Notes: generated from the letters alone by a model not told the origin. 64,000 nucleotides of DNA from Streptomyces sp. NBC_01224 (GCF_036002945.1 NZ_CP108529.1:5513001-5577000); one strand, 5' to 3'. Positions 23,213-32,922 are shown, counted from the stretch's first letter. Program-made: numbers and translations.

Positions 23213-24487
23213 TCAGTTGCCGGAGACGGTGACCTTCTCGTCGTTGTTGAGCTGTTCCACCAGCTGCTTGACCTTGGCCTTGTCCCAGACCAGATTGCCG
23301 CCCGTGGAGCCGGAGATCGGCATGTTCATGGACGCGCCGTCACCGCCCGTGACGCCCTTCATCGCGAAGAACATCTGGCCCAGATCCCACAGCGACATGT
23401 CCTTGTCGACGACCAGGGTGTCGAGACCGGCGCCCATCGTCGGGTACAGCTTGAACGGGTTGAGGATCGTGGACGGCGTCGCCGTCTGGCTCGCCAGCGC
23501 CGCGAGGAACTTCTGCTGGTTCTTCGTACGGTCCAGGTCGGACGTGAACGCGTGCCGGGTGCGGACGAAGGCGAGGGCCTGCTGGCCGTCGAGGGTCTGC
23601 TTGCCCGCCTGGAAGTCGGCGCCGGAGTACTTGTCCTTGAACGCCTTGGGGATGTCGAGCTCCACGCCGCCGATCGCGTCCACGATCTTGGCGAAGCCGC
23701 CGAAGCCGATCTCGACGTAGTGGTCGATGTGGAGTCCGGTGTTGAACTCGACGGTACGGACGAGGAGTTCGGGGCCGTCCATGGCGTAGGCGGCGTTCAG
23801 CTTGGTGTACTGGCCGCGGGCCGGGTAGAGCTTGCCGGAGTCGGAGCCCTTGAACGAGGGGATCTCGACGTTCGAGTCACGCGGCAGCGAGACCAGCGTC
23901 GGGCCGTTCGAACCGTCGTGCAGGATCATCATCGAGTCGGTCCGCTTGCCCTCGGCCGAGCCGGTGTGGAGCCTCTTCTTGTCCTCGGCCGTCATGCCCG
24001 CGCGGCTGTCGGAGCCGACGATCAGGTAGTTGGTGCCGTCGCCCTCGTGCGGTCGCTCGATCACCTTGGAGAGGTCCACCTCGCGCTTGAGCTTGGAGTC
24101 GGCCCAGAAGTAGGTGCCGATGGAGACCGCGAGCACCACGACGACCAGGGACAGCGTGCCTATCTTTATTCGGCGGCCCCAGTTGGGCGCCGGGCGCCCT
24201 TGGACGTAACCGCCGTCACCCCGGCCGCCGCCGTTGCCACCGCCACCGTAGACCTGGCCCGTGTTGTAACCGTTGTCGTACCCTGCGTTGTCGTCGTAGC
24301 CGCCGGCGTACTGCGGCGGCTCCGGCTGCCGCTGCCGGGGCGGTGCGGGGCGCTGCTGCGGCGGTGCGGGGCGCCGCTGGACATGCGGCATCACGCGGGC
24401 GCCCTCGGGCCGGTCACTGTTGCTTCCCTGCCCGTAGCGGTTGCCGCTGCGGTTGTCGTCGGTCCAGCCCTCGGGCCAATCGTTCAT
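23213..24487 (-). CDS. LCP-family (LytR-CpsA-Psr) cell-wall glycopolymer transferase 1
   Basis: LCP enzymes move glycopolymers from undecaprenyl-pyrophosphate onto peptidoglycan at the outer face of the membrane. This 424-residue protein has a long cytoplasmic N-terminus rich in P, Q, R and G (about 1-105), one membrane helix (about 108-128), and an extracytoplasmic LCP domain. Active-site blocks are LIVGSDSRAG (about 155-164), RTDSMMIL (182-189), SLPRDSNV (200-207) and the later FVRTRHAF. It lacks a LytR_C domain. ATG at 24487 was chosen for the natural MNDWPEGWTDD start common in Streptomyces. It is divergent from the thioesterase gene and is the first of five LCP genes. Confidence 0.92.
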   Translation of the reverse strand: MNDWPEGWTDDNRSGNRYGQGSNSDRPEGARVMPHVQRRPAPPQQRPAPPRQRQPEPPQYAGGYDDNAGYDNGYNTGQVYGGGGNGGGRGDGGYVQGRPAPNWGRRIKIGTLSLVVVVLAVSIGTYFWADSKLKREVDLSKVIERPHEGDGTNYLIVGSDSRAGMTAEDKKRLHTGSAEGKRTDSMMILHDGSNGPTLVSLPRDSNVEIPSFKGSDSGKLYPARGQYTKLNAAYAMDGPELLVRTVEFNTGLHIDHYVEIGFGGFAKIVDAIGGVELDIPKAFKDKYSGADFQAGKQTLDGQQALAFVRTRHAFTSDLDRTKNQQKFLAALASQTATPSTILNPFKLYPTMGAGLDTLVVDKDMSLWDLGQMFFAMKGVTGGDGASMNMPISGSTGGNLVWDKAKVKQLVEQLNNDEKVTVSGN

Positions 24488-24606
24488 GCGGTCCAGTGTG
24501 CAGGCCGGGCGCCCTGCGATTACAGGGGGTGCGGGAAATCGCATCAGGGCTGTTGCGAAGCTGATGCATTGCTGCCGGGCGGAAGCCCCCGCATAAGGTG
24601 GACGGT

Positions 24607-25155
24607 ATGACAGATCAGGCCCCGCGCCCGGAGGGCGACATTCCGGGCAAGTCGACCGCCGCTTCCCGGACCACCCTCAGCCACATCATGACCGGCAACG
24701 ACACCAATCTGCTGGGCACGGTGCACGGTGGAGTGATCATGAAACTGGTCGACGACGCGGCGGGCGCCGTGGCCGGCCGGCACTCCGGCGGACCCGCGGT
24801 GACGGCCTCGATGGACGAGATGGTCTTCCTGGAGCCGGTCCGCGTGGGTGACCTTGTTCACGTCCGGGCCCAGGTGAACTGGACGGGCCGCTCCTCGATG
24901 GAGGTCGGTGTCCGGGTCATGGCCGAGCGGTGGAACGAATCCACCCCCGCCCAGCAGGTCGGCAGCGCGTATCTGGTGTTCGCCGCGGTCGACGCGGACG
25001 GCAAGCCGCGCCCCGTACCGCACGTGATCCCGGAGACGGAGCGCGACAAGCGGCGCTACCAGGAGGCGCAGATCCGGCGCACCCACCGCCTCGCCAGGCG
25101 CCGCGCGATCAGGGAACTGCGCGAGAAGCGCGCGGCGGACGGCATCGAGGACTGA
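24607..25155 (+). CDS. Acyl-CoA thioesterase (hotdog fold)
   Basis: A 182-residue protein of the YciA/BFIT-type acyl-CoA hydrolases. The hotdog core shows NLLGTVHGGVIMKLVDDAAG (about 34-53), where G-TVHGG-M--D is the family motif with the catalytic aspartate, then VGDLVHVRAQVNWTGRSSMEVGVRV. The C-terminal 40 residues are strongly basic and charged (RRAIRELREKRA). ATG at 24607 follows AAGGTGG; GTG at 24598 would add three residues. It hydrolyses acyl-CoAs to free acids and CoA. It sits between LCP genes on opposite strands, and the link is probably only positional. Confidence 0.9.
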   Translation: MTDQAPRPEGDIPGKSTAASRTTLSHIMTGNDTNLLGTVHGGVIMKLVDDAAGAVAGRHSGGPAVTASMDEMVFLEPVRVGDLVHVRAQVNWTGRSSMEVGVRVMAERWNESTPAQQVGSAYLVFAAVDADGKPRPVPHVIPETERDKRRYQEAQIRRTHRLARRRAIRELREKRAADGIED

Positions 25156-25173
25156 GCCCCGACGTACCCGCGG

Positions 25174-26637
25174 TCACGGGCAGGCCTCCTGGTCGCCCGT
25201 GACCGTGCCGAACTCGCCCCGGTTCGTCTCCTCGGCCCGCACCCGCTTCACCTTCTCGAAGTCCGGGCCCGCCGTCACCTTCATCGTGGGGCCCTGCCCC
25301 CGCACCGCCCGTAGCTCGGCCCCGGGCAATGCCACGGCCAGGGACTTCGCGGACAGGTCCCAGCGCGGGTCGTAGGTGATCAGGGTGCGCTTGAGATCCT
25401 GCGGCTCCCCGTTCAGCGGAGCCCGCGTGGTGTTGAAACCGGTGGCGTGCAGTGCGTCGTCGACTGTCTTGCCGAGCCCGTCCTTCGAGGTCCCGTTGTA
25501 GACCTGGACGCGGATCTGCCGCGGGGCGACACCGACCTTCGTCGCGTCCTTCGGCTGCTCGGGCCGCACCGGGGCGAGCGGCCGGTCGTCGCGCAGTGCC
25601 TGGAAGAGCTTCTTCGACTTCCGCTCGTCCCATTTGACCGTGGTGCCGACGCCCTTGACCGGGTAGGCGACGTTCCCCATCGGTACGGAGGCGAACTCGG
25701 ACGAGGCGGGGGAGAAGCCGCGCATCGCCTGACCGAGCTCCAGCATCTGCTCCGTATCGAACCCCTTGTCGGCCCGGACCGACCTCAGCATCGTCGAGGC
25801 GACGTCCCGGAACTTCACCGGATTGAGCAGCACACCGCTGCGGGTCGCCTGCTTGATCAGCGAGGCGAGGAACTTCTGCTGGCGCTGCATCCGGCCCAGG
25901 TCGGCGGCCCCGTCGATATGCCGGGAGCGCACGTACTGGAGCGCCTGCCCGCCGTCCAGATGATGGGTGCCCGCGGGGAGAACGAGACCGGTGTACGAGT
26001 CCTTCAGTGGCCGGGCCGTGCAGATCTGCACCCCGCCCAGGGCGTCCACCGTCTTCATGAAGCTGGTGAAGTCGACCTCCAGGTAGTGGTCGATCTTGAT
26101 GCCGGTCATGTGCTCGACGGTCCGCACGGTCAGACCGGGGCCGCCCTCGGCGTAGGCGGCGTTCAGCTTCACCGGGTGGGCGGCGCGGATCCGGCCGGTG
26201 GTCCGGTCCTTGTGCTCGGGGATCTCGGCATAGCTGTCCCGCGGCAGCGAGACGACGCTCGCGCGCTCCTTGTCCGCCGACAGATGCACCAGCATGACCG
26301 TGTCGGTGCAGTTGCAGGGCACACCGCCCAGCCGGTACTTCTCCTTCTCCTCCCGGGTGATCTTGTCGCGGCCGTCGGTGCCCACGAGCAGCAGATTCGT
26401 GCCATAGCCGGCCCGGGGCCGGTTCTTCATGTCCTTGAACGGGTCGATCCGGTCGATCCCGGTCTCCAGGCTGGTCACCACCGCATGGCCGATGCCACCG
26501 GCCCCGAGCACCAGCACGGAGATGCCGGTCACCACCCGCATGCCCCAGCGCGGCCGTCCGTTCCGCTTTCTGGACCTGCGCTGCGGCGGAACCGGGCGGG
26601 AGCGCGGCGAACGGGGGGAGGGGTGCGGCGTGGGCAC
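25174..26637 (-). CDS. LCP-family glycopolymer transferase 2, with LytR_C domain
   Basis: A 487-residue LCP protein. A basic, proline-rich N-terminus (1-31), one membrane helix (about 32-54), then the LCP domain with LLLVGTDGRD (about 82-91), a C-x-CTDTVMLVHLS block, SLPRDSYAEIP and YVRSRHID. The C-terminal LytR_C domain (about 375-470) includes IRVQVYNGTSKDGLG. Start is GTG at 26637, chosen because GGAGG lies 8 bases upstream and the membrane helix follows soon. The open frame runs on towards 27744 but that is antisense to the glycosyltransferase. It is divergent from the glycosyltransferase at 26818. Confidence 0.92.
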   Translation of the reverse strand: MPTPHPSPRSPRSRPVPPQRRSRKRNGRPRWGMRVVTGISVLVLGAGGIGHAVVTSLETGIDRIDPFKDMKNRPRAGYGTNLLLVGTDGRDKITREEKEKYRLGGVPCNCTDTVMLVHLSADKERASVVSLPRDSYAEIPEHKDRTTGRIRAAHPVKLNAAYAEGGPGLTVRTVEHMTGIKIDHYLEVDFTSFMKTVDALGGVQICTARPLKDSYTGLVLPAGTHHLDGGQALQYVRSRHIDGAADLGRMQRQQKFLASLIKQATRSGVLLNPVKFRDVASTMLRSVRADKGFDTEQMLELGQAMRGFSPASSEFASVPMGNVAYPVKGVGTTVKWDERKSKKLFQALRDDRPLAPVRPEQPKDATKVGVAPRQIRVQVYNGTSKDGLGKTVDDALHATGFNTTRAPLNGEPQDLKRTLITYDPRWDLSAKSLAVALPGAELRAVRGQGPTMKVTAGPDFEKVKRVRAEETNRGEFGTVTGDQEACP

Positions 26638-26817
26638 GGGGGGAACCTCCGCGGTGCAGGGGGGATCGTTCGCACAGTAGGCCCATACGATCTGCAGTCC
26701 GCGAAGCAACCCGGTGGCGCGCGCCGGTGTCCCCCATTCGCGGTAACGTGGCGGCCGAATAACGCCGCCTGGTGGGGTGCGAACCCCCGGCGCCCCGAGG
26801 ACCACCCGAGGACCACC

Positions 26818-27831
26818 ATGTCTGCCGTGCAGCACCCCGCCGTCTCCGTGATCATGCCGGTGCTCGATGAGGAACGCCATCTCAGGAACTCCGTCCGGCA
26901 CATCCTGGAGCAGGAGTACGCAGGTGAGATGGAGGTAGTGATCGCGCTGGGCCCCTCCACGGACCGTACGGACGAGATCGCCGCGGAGCTGGTGCGCGAG
27001 GACCCCCGGGTCCACACCGTCCCGAACCCGACCGGTCGCACCCCCGCCGCCCTCAACGCCGCGATCAAGGCCTCCCGCCACCCCATAGTCGTGCGGGTCG
27101 ACGGTCACGGCATGCTCTCGCCGAACTACATCGCGACCGCGGTCCGCCTCCTGGAGGAGACCGGTGCGCAGAACGTCGGCGGCATCATGCACGCCGAGGG
27201 CGAGAACGCCTGGGAGGACGCCGTGGCCGCGGCCATGACGTCGAAGATCGGCGTCGGCAACGCGGCCTTCCACACCGGCGGCCAGGCAGGCCCTGCGGAG
27301 ACCGTATATCTCGGTGTGTTCCGCCGTGAGGCCTTGGAGAAGGCGGACGGCTACAACGTGGAGTTCATCCGCGCCCAGGACTGGGAGCTGAACTTCCGCA
27401 TCCGCGAGGCGGGCGGCCTGATCTGGTTCTCGCCCGAGCTGAAGGTGCAGTACCGGCCGCGGCCCTCCATCAAGGCGCTCGCCAAGCAGTACAAGGACTA
27501 CGGTCGCTGGCGGCACGTCGTCGCCCGTTACCACTCCGGCTCGATCAATCTGCGCTACCTGGCGCCGCCCACCGCCGTCTGCGCGATCGCGGCGGGCATC
27601 GTGGTCGGCGCGGCTGTCACCCCGTGGGCGTTCGTCGTTCCCGCCGGATACGTCGCGGCGATCGTCGCCGGGTCCCTCCCGGCGGGCAAGGGCCTGTCGC
27701 TGAAGGCGCGGGCGCAGATCCCGGTGGCCCTCGCGACGATGCACATGTCGTGGGGGTACGGCTTCCTGACCAGCCCGCGCTCGCTGGCGAAGAAGGTCAT
27801 CGCCAGCCGGCGCCCGGCCGTCACGGTGTAG
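26818..27831 (+). CDS. Family 2 glycosyltransferase with C-terminal membrane helices
   Basis: A 337-residue protein. The GT-A domain starts VSVIMPVLDEERHLRNSV (about 9-26), continues with ALNAAIKASRHPIVVRVDGHGML (the DxD-like site being DGH near 93-95), and carries the acceptor-site block QDWELNFRIREAGG (about 181-194). Two or three hydrophobic helices lie at about 245-290, as in polyprenol-linked or succinoglycan-type transferases. ATG at 26818 is close behind GACCACC. Set among LCP genes, it may build a polymer that LCP proteins attach. Sugar and acceptor are unknown. Confidence 0.88.
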   Translation: MSAVQHPAVSVIMPVLDEERHLRNSVRHILEQEYAGEMEVVIALGPSTDRTDEIAAELVREDPRVHTVPNPTGRTPAALNAAIKASRHPIVVRVDGHGMLSPNYIATAVRLLEETGAQNVGGIMHAEGENAWEDAVAAAMTSKIGVGNAAFHTGGQAGPAETVYLGVFRREALEKADGYNVEFIRAQDWELNFRIREAGGLIWFSPELKVQYRPRPSIKALAKQYKDYGRWRHVVARYHSGSINLRYLAPPTAVCAIAAGIVVGAAVTPWAFVVPAGYVAAIVAGSLPAGKGLSLKARAQIPVALATMHMSWGYGFLTSPRSLAKKVIASRRPAVTV

Positions 27832-27850
27832 GGACAGCCGCCGACGCGGT

Positions 27851-27884
27851 GTGGGGGCCTTCCGATGTGTCGGAAGGCCCCCAC
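27851..27884. terminator. Terminator hairpin between the glycosyltransferase and LCP 3
   Basis: Bases 27851-27865 (GTGGGGGCCTTCCGA) and 27870-27884 are perfect inverted repeats around TGTG. It sits 20 bases after the glycosyltransferase stop and before the convergent LCP stop. Confidence 0.88.
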
Positions 27885-27907
27885 CGTGCGTTGTGCCCGG
27901 TCCGGCG

Positions 27908-29587
27908 CTACCAGCCGAAGCCCGGCTGGATGTCCATGCAGGCCCCCTCGTCGTCGCCGTTCAGGGCGCGGGCGCTCTCCGGAGTCTTCTCCGCGGCGCT
28001 CGGCGCGGTGTAGTCCCCGTCCTCGCGCCAGTCGGCCCCCACGGTCAGCGTGATGCCCGAGACGTCGGTCGACTTCTTCACCGCCGTCAGCGGGATGCCG
28101 AGCGCCTTGGCGACGGCCTGGGCATTGCCCTCCATGTCCACGCTGGGGAAGAGCACCCCGGTGCGCGCCGCCGCCGCGGTGTTCTGCGTGTCGATCGTGG
28201 TCTGGATGAAGCCCTTCCCGGTCAGCAGCCCCTTGACCGCTGTCGCGCGGCCCTTGACCGGGTACTCGGTGTCGGTGCGGGTTCCGTTGCGGACGCTGAC
28301 CGGGATCTCGGCGACGGGCGACGTGGGCTTCTTGGCGGCCGGGGCCTTGCGCTTGGACGCCTTGCCGTCGAGCGGGATGTCGTCGCGGACCATCTGGAAC
28401 AGCTGATCGGCTTCGACGGGCTTGGGGAGCACCCGGCCCTTGTTCACGCCCGTTCCGTAGACGTTCGGCATCGTCGTCATCGTGATGCGCTTGGTGGGCG
28501 GCTTCTTGAGCTCCTCCGCGAGGTCGTACAGCTTCTTGACGTCGCCGAGGCCCTTGTCGCCCTTGTCGACCGTCAGCGCGTCGGTCGCCGCCTCGGCGAG
28601 GTTCGTCAGCTTGCCCGGGTCGGTGAGCTTGGTGCCCTTGCGCAGCTCACGGACCATCGAGTTCATGTACATGTGCTGGGCGTGGGTACGGCCGAGGTCG
28701 GTGCCGTCCTCGAAGCCGTAGCGGGTGCGCAGCCACTGGAGGGCCTGCTTGCCCTTGATCTTCGTGGTGCCCTTCTCCAGCTTCAGCCCGGAGCCCTTGC
28801 CGGCGCGCGTGTGGGAGTAGACGTTGCCCTTGACGCAGACCGGGACACCGCCGATCGCGTCGGCCATCGAGACCACACCGGCGAAGTCGATCATCATGAA
28901 GTGGTCGATGGTGATGCCGGTGAGCTCGTACCAGGTGGCCACGGTGCATCCGGGACCGCCGCGGCCGAGCGTCTCGTTGGTCATCGCCAGGCCCGTGGTC
29001 GCGGGGTAGACGTGCTTCGTCTTCGAGTCGGTGCACTTCGGGATCTTCAGCAGTGTGTCGCGCGGCATGCTGATCACCGACATGTTGCTGCGGTCGGCGG
29101 AGAGATGGAGCAGCATCTGCACATCGGCCAGCGGCGGCGCCCCGAAGGTGTCCTTGGCCCCGCCGAGCTTCTGGTTCTCCTTGGAGTCCCGCGCGTCCGA
29201 GCCGATGAGCAGGATGTTCAGCGGGGTCTGGCCGGCGGCGTTGGCCTTGTGCTCGGCCATCTTCTTGTCGCCGATGTTCAGGTCCTCTTTTTTGAGGTTC
29301 CCGTTGAGGTGCTCGTAATAGAGGTATCCGGCGCCCGCGCCGCCGAGTATGAACAGCGCGAGAACCGCGGCGACCCAGCGCAGCGCCCGGCGCTTGCCCT
29401 TCTTGCCGCGCCGCTTGGGGCCGCCGCGCCGATGGCCGCTGTCCGCCGGGGCGGACCGTCCGCCGGACGCGCCGGAGTCCGGCCCCTTCTCCGGGGCGTC
29501 CTCGTATAGCCCGTCGTCCCAGCCGAGTTGGCCGGCGTGCCGGACGCGTGGTCGCGTCCCCTCCCCAGGCGTACTGCTCCGTCCCAC
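27908..29587 (-). CDS. LCP-family glycopolymer transferase 3, with LytR_C domain
   Basis: A 559-residue LCP protein. A basic cytoplasmic N-terminus (1-67; PKRRGKKGKRR) precedes one membrane helix (about 68-90). The LCP domain has ILLIGSDARDS (about 124-134), LADVQMLLHLSADRS, SMPRDTLLKIP and WLRTRYGFEDG. The C-terminal LytR_C domain (about 425-530) begins IPVSVRNGTRT. Start is GTG at 29587 behind AGGGGGG. It lies 49 bases downstream of LCP 4 on the same strand, so LCP 4 and 3 are probably one transcript. Confidence 0.92.
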   Translation of the reverse strand: MGRSSTPGEGTRPRVRHAGQLGWDDGLYEDAPEKGPDSGASGGRSAPADSGHRRGGPKRRGKKGKRRALRWVAAVLALFILGGAGAGYLYYEHLNGNLKKEDLNIGDKKMAEHKANAAGQTPLNILLIGSDARDSKENQKLGGAKDTFGAPPLADVQMLLHLSADRSNMSVISMPRDTLLKIPKCTDSKTKHVYPATTGLAMTNETLGRGGPGCTVATWYELTGITIDHFMMIDFAGVVSMADAIGGVPVCVKGNVYSHTRAGKGSGLKLEKGTTKIKGKQALQWLRTRYGFEDGTDLGRTHAQHMYMNSMVRELRKGTKLTDPGKLTNLAEAATDALTVDKGDKGLGDVKKLYDLAEELKKPPTKRITMTTMPNVYGTGVNKGRVLPKPVEADQLFQMVRDDIPLDGKASKRKAPAAKKPTSPVAEIPVSVRNGTRTDTEYPVKGRATAVKGLLTGKGFIQTTIDTQNTAAAARTGVLFPSVDMEGNAQAVAKALGIPLTAVKKSTDVSGITLTVGADWREDGDYTAPSAAEKTPESARALNGDDEGACMDIQPGFGW

Positions 29588-29636
29588 CAGGACCCCCCTG
29601 CTGCTCAGACTCGTGGTTTGGCGCAGTGACCCGGTG

Positions 29637-31445
29637 TCACTTGGCGCACTCTGCCTTGTCGGCGTTTGCTAGCGGAATATCTGCCGGCGCCTTTGCCGGT
29701 CCCGTGATGGGAACGCCCGCGCCCTCGAAGTCGGCGCCCAGCGTCAGCACCATCGCCTGGAGCCCCTCGGCGTCCGTGGTGCCCTTCTTCATGGCGGAGC
29801 CGGGCAGGCCCATCATGGCGGCCAGCGCACGGGCCTGGTCCGCCTGGTTCGGCGCGTACTCCAGGGTCGTCTTGTCGATCTTCGCCGGGGCGTTGGCCTT
29901 GTTCGTGGACTTGAGCACGCCCTGCTCGGTCTGCAGCCAGGTGACCGTCTTCTGCGCGCCACCGGCGATCTTGCCGCCGTTGAACACATCGACACGTACA
30001 TCGGCCGCGGCGGCCTTGGAGCCCTTGAGGAGCGCGTCCTGCTTGCTCTTCGCCGCCTTCTTCTGCGACTTCACCTCGGTCAGTGAGGTGTCCTCGCGCA
30101 TCATCGCGAAGAGCTGGTCCGCCTTCTCCGGATGCAGCACCACCGTGATGGGCTTCGGCTCGGCCGGGTTGTCTATCACCGGGACCGTCACGAAGGTGAT
30201 GTTCTTCGTGTCGACCTTGCTGAGCTCCGTGGCCAGCGACACCAGCTTCTTCCCTGTGCCGATGGCCTTGTCGACCGTGAGGGCCTTGGTCGCCGCGTCC
30301 GCCAGCTTGTACAGCTTCGTCGGGCTGGTCAGGGTGTCGTCCGACTGCATTCGCCGGATCATCGAGCCGATGAACTGCTGCTGCACCTTGATCCGGTCCA
30401 GGTCGCTCTTATTGCCGAAGCTGTGCCGGGTCCGTACGAACGCCAGCGCGTCCTCGCCCTGGATCTTGCTCTCACCCTCCGGCAGGTCCAGGTGCGAGTC
30501 CTTGTCCTTGACCGGATGTGCCAGGCAGACCTTGACGCCGCCAACCGCGGTGGACAGCTCCTTCACCGCGTTGAAGTCGACCATCATGAAGTGGTCGGGC
30601 TTCAGGCCGGTGATCTCCTTGACCGTGTTCATGGTGCAGCCCGGGTCGCGGCCGTCCTGGCCGAGGCTGACGTTGAAGCGGACGTTCTGCGTACCCGGAA
30701 TGACCTTCTCCGAGCCGTCCGGCTGCTTGACGGTGCAGTCCGGGATGTTGGTGATCAGGTCGCGCGGGATGCTGAGCGCCGTCGCGTTGGTGCGGTCCTT
30801 GGAGACGTGGAAGAGGATGTTGGTGTCGGCGTGGCCCACGCTGCCCTTGTCGCCGTACCCCTCGTTGCCCTTACCGGTGCGCTTGTCGGTCCCGATGATC
30901 AATATGTTGACCGGGGCGTCGTTGTCGAAGACGTTCTTGTTGCCGGCGCTGCCGATGTCGACGGTGCTCAGGTTGCCGTTGAAGTGCTGGTAGAGCGCGT
31001 ATCCGCCCACCGACAGGCCGACCAGTACGAAGGCCATCGTGCCGCCCGTCCACAGCAACGCCTTCTTGCGGCGCGCCTTGGGGGCCTTGCGGCTGCGGCG
31101 GCCCGTGCTCTCGCCAGGGCCCGAACCCTCCTGGCCGCGCGGGCCATTGGCCGAACGGCGGCTGCGCTGCCCCGGCACCTCGCGGCGCGGAGCGGACCCG
31201 TGCCCGTCACGGGCCGGACCCTGCCGCTCGCCACTGCCGTCACGAGCCGTGCCTCTGCGCTCGCCGCCACCGTCGCGGACAGGTCGTCTGCGATTGGGGA
31301 TACGCGGACCGGACGTCTGGGAAGTGCCGGCCGAATCCGCTCCGGAATGATTCAGTCGCAGTTCGTAATCACCGGTGTGCGGGTTGAGAACCCACTGGTC
31401 TGCGGGGTCGATTTCATCCGCCCGCCCACGGCTTTGCGCATCCAC
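29637..31445 (-). CDS. LCP-family glycopolymer transferase 4, with LytR_C domain
   Basis: A 602-residue LCP protein, the longest of the five. The cytoplasmic N-terminus (1-128) contains ADQWVLNPHTGDYELRL, seen in other Streptomyces LCP proteins, then 11-residue repeats around RDGxGERxGxA and a very basic stretch. One membrane helix (about 129-151) leads to the LCP domain with ILIIGTDKRTG, ADTNILFHVSKDR, SIPRDLITNIP and FVRTRHSFG. LytR_C follows near 470-580. GTG at 31445 was chosen because GGAGG lies 12 bases upstream; the frame is open to 31544. Confidence 0.9.
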   Translation of the reverse strand: MDAQSRGRADEIDPADQWVLNPHTGDYELRLNHSGADSAGTSQTSGPRIPNRRRPVRDGGGERRGTARDGSGERQGPARDGHGSAPRREVPGQRSRRSANGPRGQEGSGPGESTGRRSRKAPKARRKKALLWTGGTMAFVLVGLSVGGYALYQHFNGNLSTVDIGSAGNKNVFDNDAPVNILIIGTDKRTGKGNEGYGDKGSVGHADTNILFHVSKDRTNATALSIPRDLITNIPDCTVKQPDGSEKVIPGTQNVRFNVSLGQDGRDPGCTMNTVKEITGLKPDHFMMVDFNAVKELSTAVGGVKVCLAHPVKDKDSHLDLPEGESKIQGEDALAFVRTRHSFGNKSDLDRIKVQQQFIGSMIRRMQSDDTLTSPTKLYKLADAATKALTVDKAIGTGKKLVSLATELSKVDTKNITFVTVPVIDNPAEPKPITVVLHPEKADQLFAMMREDTSLTEVKSQKKAAKSKQDALLKGSKAAAADVRVDVFNGGKIAGGAQKTVTWLQTEQGVLKSTNKANAPAKIDKTTLEYAPNQADQARALAAMMGLPGSAMKKGTTDAEGLQAMVLTLGADFEGAGVPITGPAKAPADIPLANADKAECAK

Positions 31446-31668
31446 GGTTTCTTGAGTCCTCCGTCGGTGCCACGCGAGGCGCCTCCCCCGATCAGGCGCT
31501 CGATCTTTCGCTCCAGAAGTGCGCGGCCTGGCGGCCGGAAGCACCGGATCGCGTCACACTATCGGCCCGGTTCGGCGTCGAGCGACGAGCGTGACAAATT
31601 CCACGGTCCTTACAACTGGTCATTCTGCCCATTACACGCCGATCACCGGCTTCTGCTTGGGAATTGCT
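31446..31668. other. Intergenic region between LCP 5 and LCP 4
   Basis: This 223-base stretch is AT-richer than the genes around it (for example near 31590-31670) and probably carries the promoter of LCP 4. No ORF or RNA gene was recognised. Confidence 0.5.
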
Positions 31669-32922
31669 TTACTGCTTGCACAGGTCGGCCGCCGCGTTGT
31701 TGCCCGAATAGGTCGGTGTGGGAGTCGGGCCCGCAGCGTCCTGCGTATCGGTCGCGGCATTGTTTTTCCCGTTGTTCTTCCCGTCGTCGCCCTTGAGCCG
31801 GTCCGCCGGGACCACGGCAACCGGAGTGTCGTCGCGCAGCCGCTTGAAAAGACGTTTCGCGTCGGGCTGGACGAGTTCGTCCCGGTTCGGGTCGGCGGCG
31901 TACGGCTGCCGGGGCACGGTCAGGAACTGCACCTTGTCGGTCGGTACCTCGCGCAGGCCGCGCACCAGCTCGTACAGGTCCTTGAGGCTGTCCAGACCCG
32001 GGTCCGTGGTCAGCGCCTTGGTGGCCGCGTCCAGCACCGGGTAGAGACGGGTCGGATTGAGCAGGACGCCGTTGCTCTGCACCTTGTTCACCAGCGCGCC
32101 CAGGAACTGCTGCTGGCGGTCCATCCGTTCGGTGTCGCTGCCGTTGCCGATGGACTTGCGGGCCCGTGCGTACCCCAGCGCCTGCTCACCGTTGAGCTTC
32201 TGGCGCCCGGCGGGAAGCTTCAGATGGGCGTCGGTGTCATTGACCGGCTTCTTGAGGCAGACCTCGACACCGTGCACGGCGTCGACCATGTCCTTGAAGC
32301 CGTTGAAGTCGACGACCATCTGGTGGTCGATCCGGACGCCGGTCAGCTTCTCGACCGTACGGGTCGTGCAGGCGGTGCCACCGAATTCGAAGGCCCAGTT
32401 GAATTGGGCGAATTGTTTCCTTGTAGCCGTGCCGTCCGCTTTGTGGCAGACCGGGATCTCCACCATCAGATCGCGCGGCAGGGACATCGCTGTGACGCTC
32501 TTCCGGTCCGCGGCGAGGTGCAGCAGGATCGTGGTGTCCGAGCGCTGGCTGCCGCCGTCGTCACGACCGTACTTGCGGTTGTCACCGGCCCGGCTGTCGG
32601 AGCCGATGAGCAGAATGTTCTCCGCGTCGTGCACCACGGAGACGGGCCGCTCCCGCTCGTACACCTTCAGTTCGGCGGCCGCCGAGGTGTCGGTCCTGAT
32701 GTTTCCGTCGAGCTTCCTGTACAGCCACCAGCCGGCGCCCGCGGAGGCCAGGACCACGAACGAGACGCCGAGCGCGGTCCAGCGCAGCCAGCGGCGCCTG
32801 TGCCCGGCGAGGGGCTCCGGGGTGGCGCCGGAGCCGTCCCCGGCCTGCGACTTGCCCTCGCCCGCAGCCGAGTCGTCGGAGTCGTCCGGCGGGCCGGCGC
32901 TTTCGCTCACGTCTGCGTCCAT
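31669..32922 (-). CDS. LCP-family glycopolymer transferase 5, no LytR_C domain
   Basis: A 417-residue LCP protein. The N-terminus (1-45) is acidic then basic, followed by one membrane helix (about 46-66). The LCP domain has ILLIGSDSRAGD, RSDTTILLHLAADR, SLPRDLMVEIP and GYARARKSIG, where the usual VRTRH block is altered to ARARK. It ends in a threonine/proline/asparagine-rich tail (PTPTPTYSGNNAAADLCKQ) with no LytR_C domain. ATG at 32922 follows GAAGG. It probably forms the upstream end of the three-gene LCP run on the minus strand. Confidence 0.92.
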   Translation of the reverse strand: MDADVSESAGPPDDSDDSAAGEGKSQAGDGSGATPEPLAGHRRRWLRWTALGVSFVVLASAGAGWWLYRKLDGNIRTDTSAAAELKVYERERPVSVVHDAENILLIGSDSRAGDNRKYGRDDGGSQRSDTTILLHLAADRKSVTAMSLPRDLMVEIPVCHKADGTATRKQFAQFNWAFEFGGTACTTRTVEKLTGVRIDHQMVVDFNGFKDMVDAVHGVEVCLKKPVNDTDAHLKLPAGRQKLNGEQALGYARARKSIGNGSDTERMDRQQQFLGALVNKVQSNGVLLNPTRLYPVLDAATKALTTDPGLDSLKDLYELVRGLREVPTDKVQFLTVPRQPYAADPNRDELVQPDAKRLFKRLRDDTPVAVVPADRLKGDDGKNNGKNNAATDTQDAAGPTPTPTYSGNNAAADLCKQ

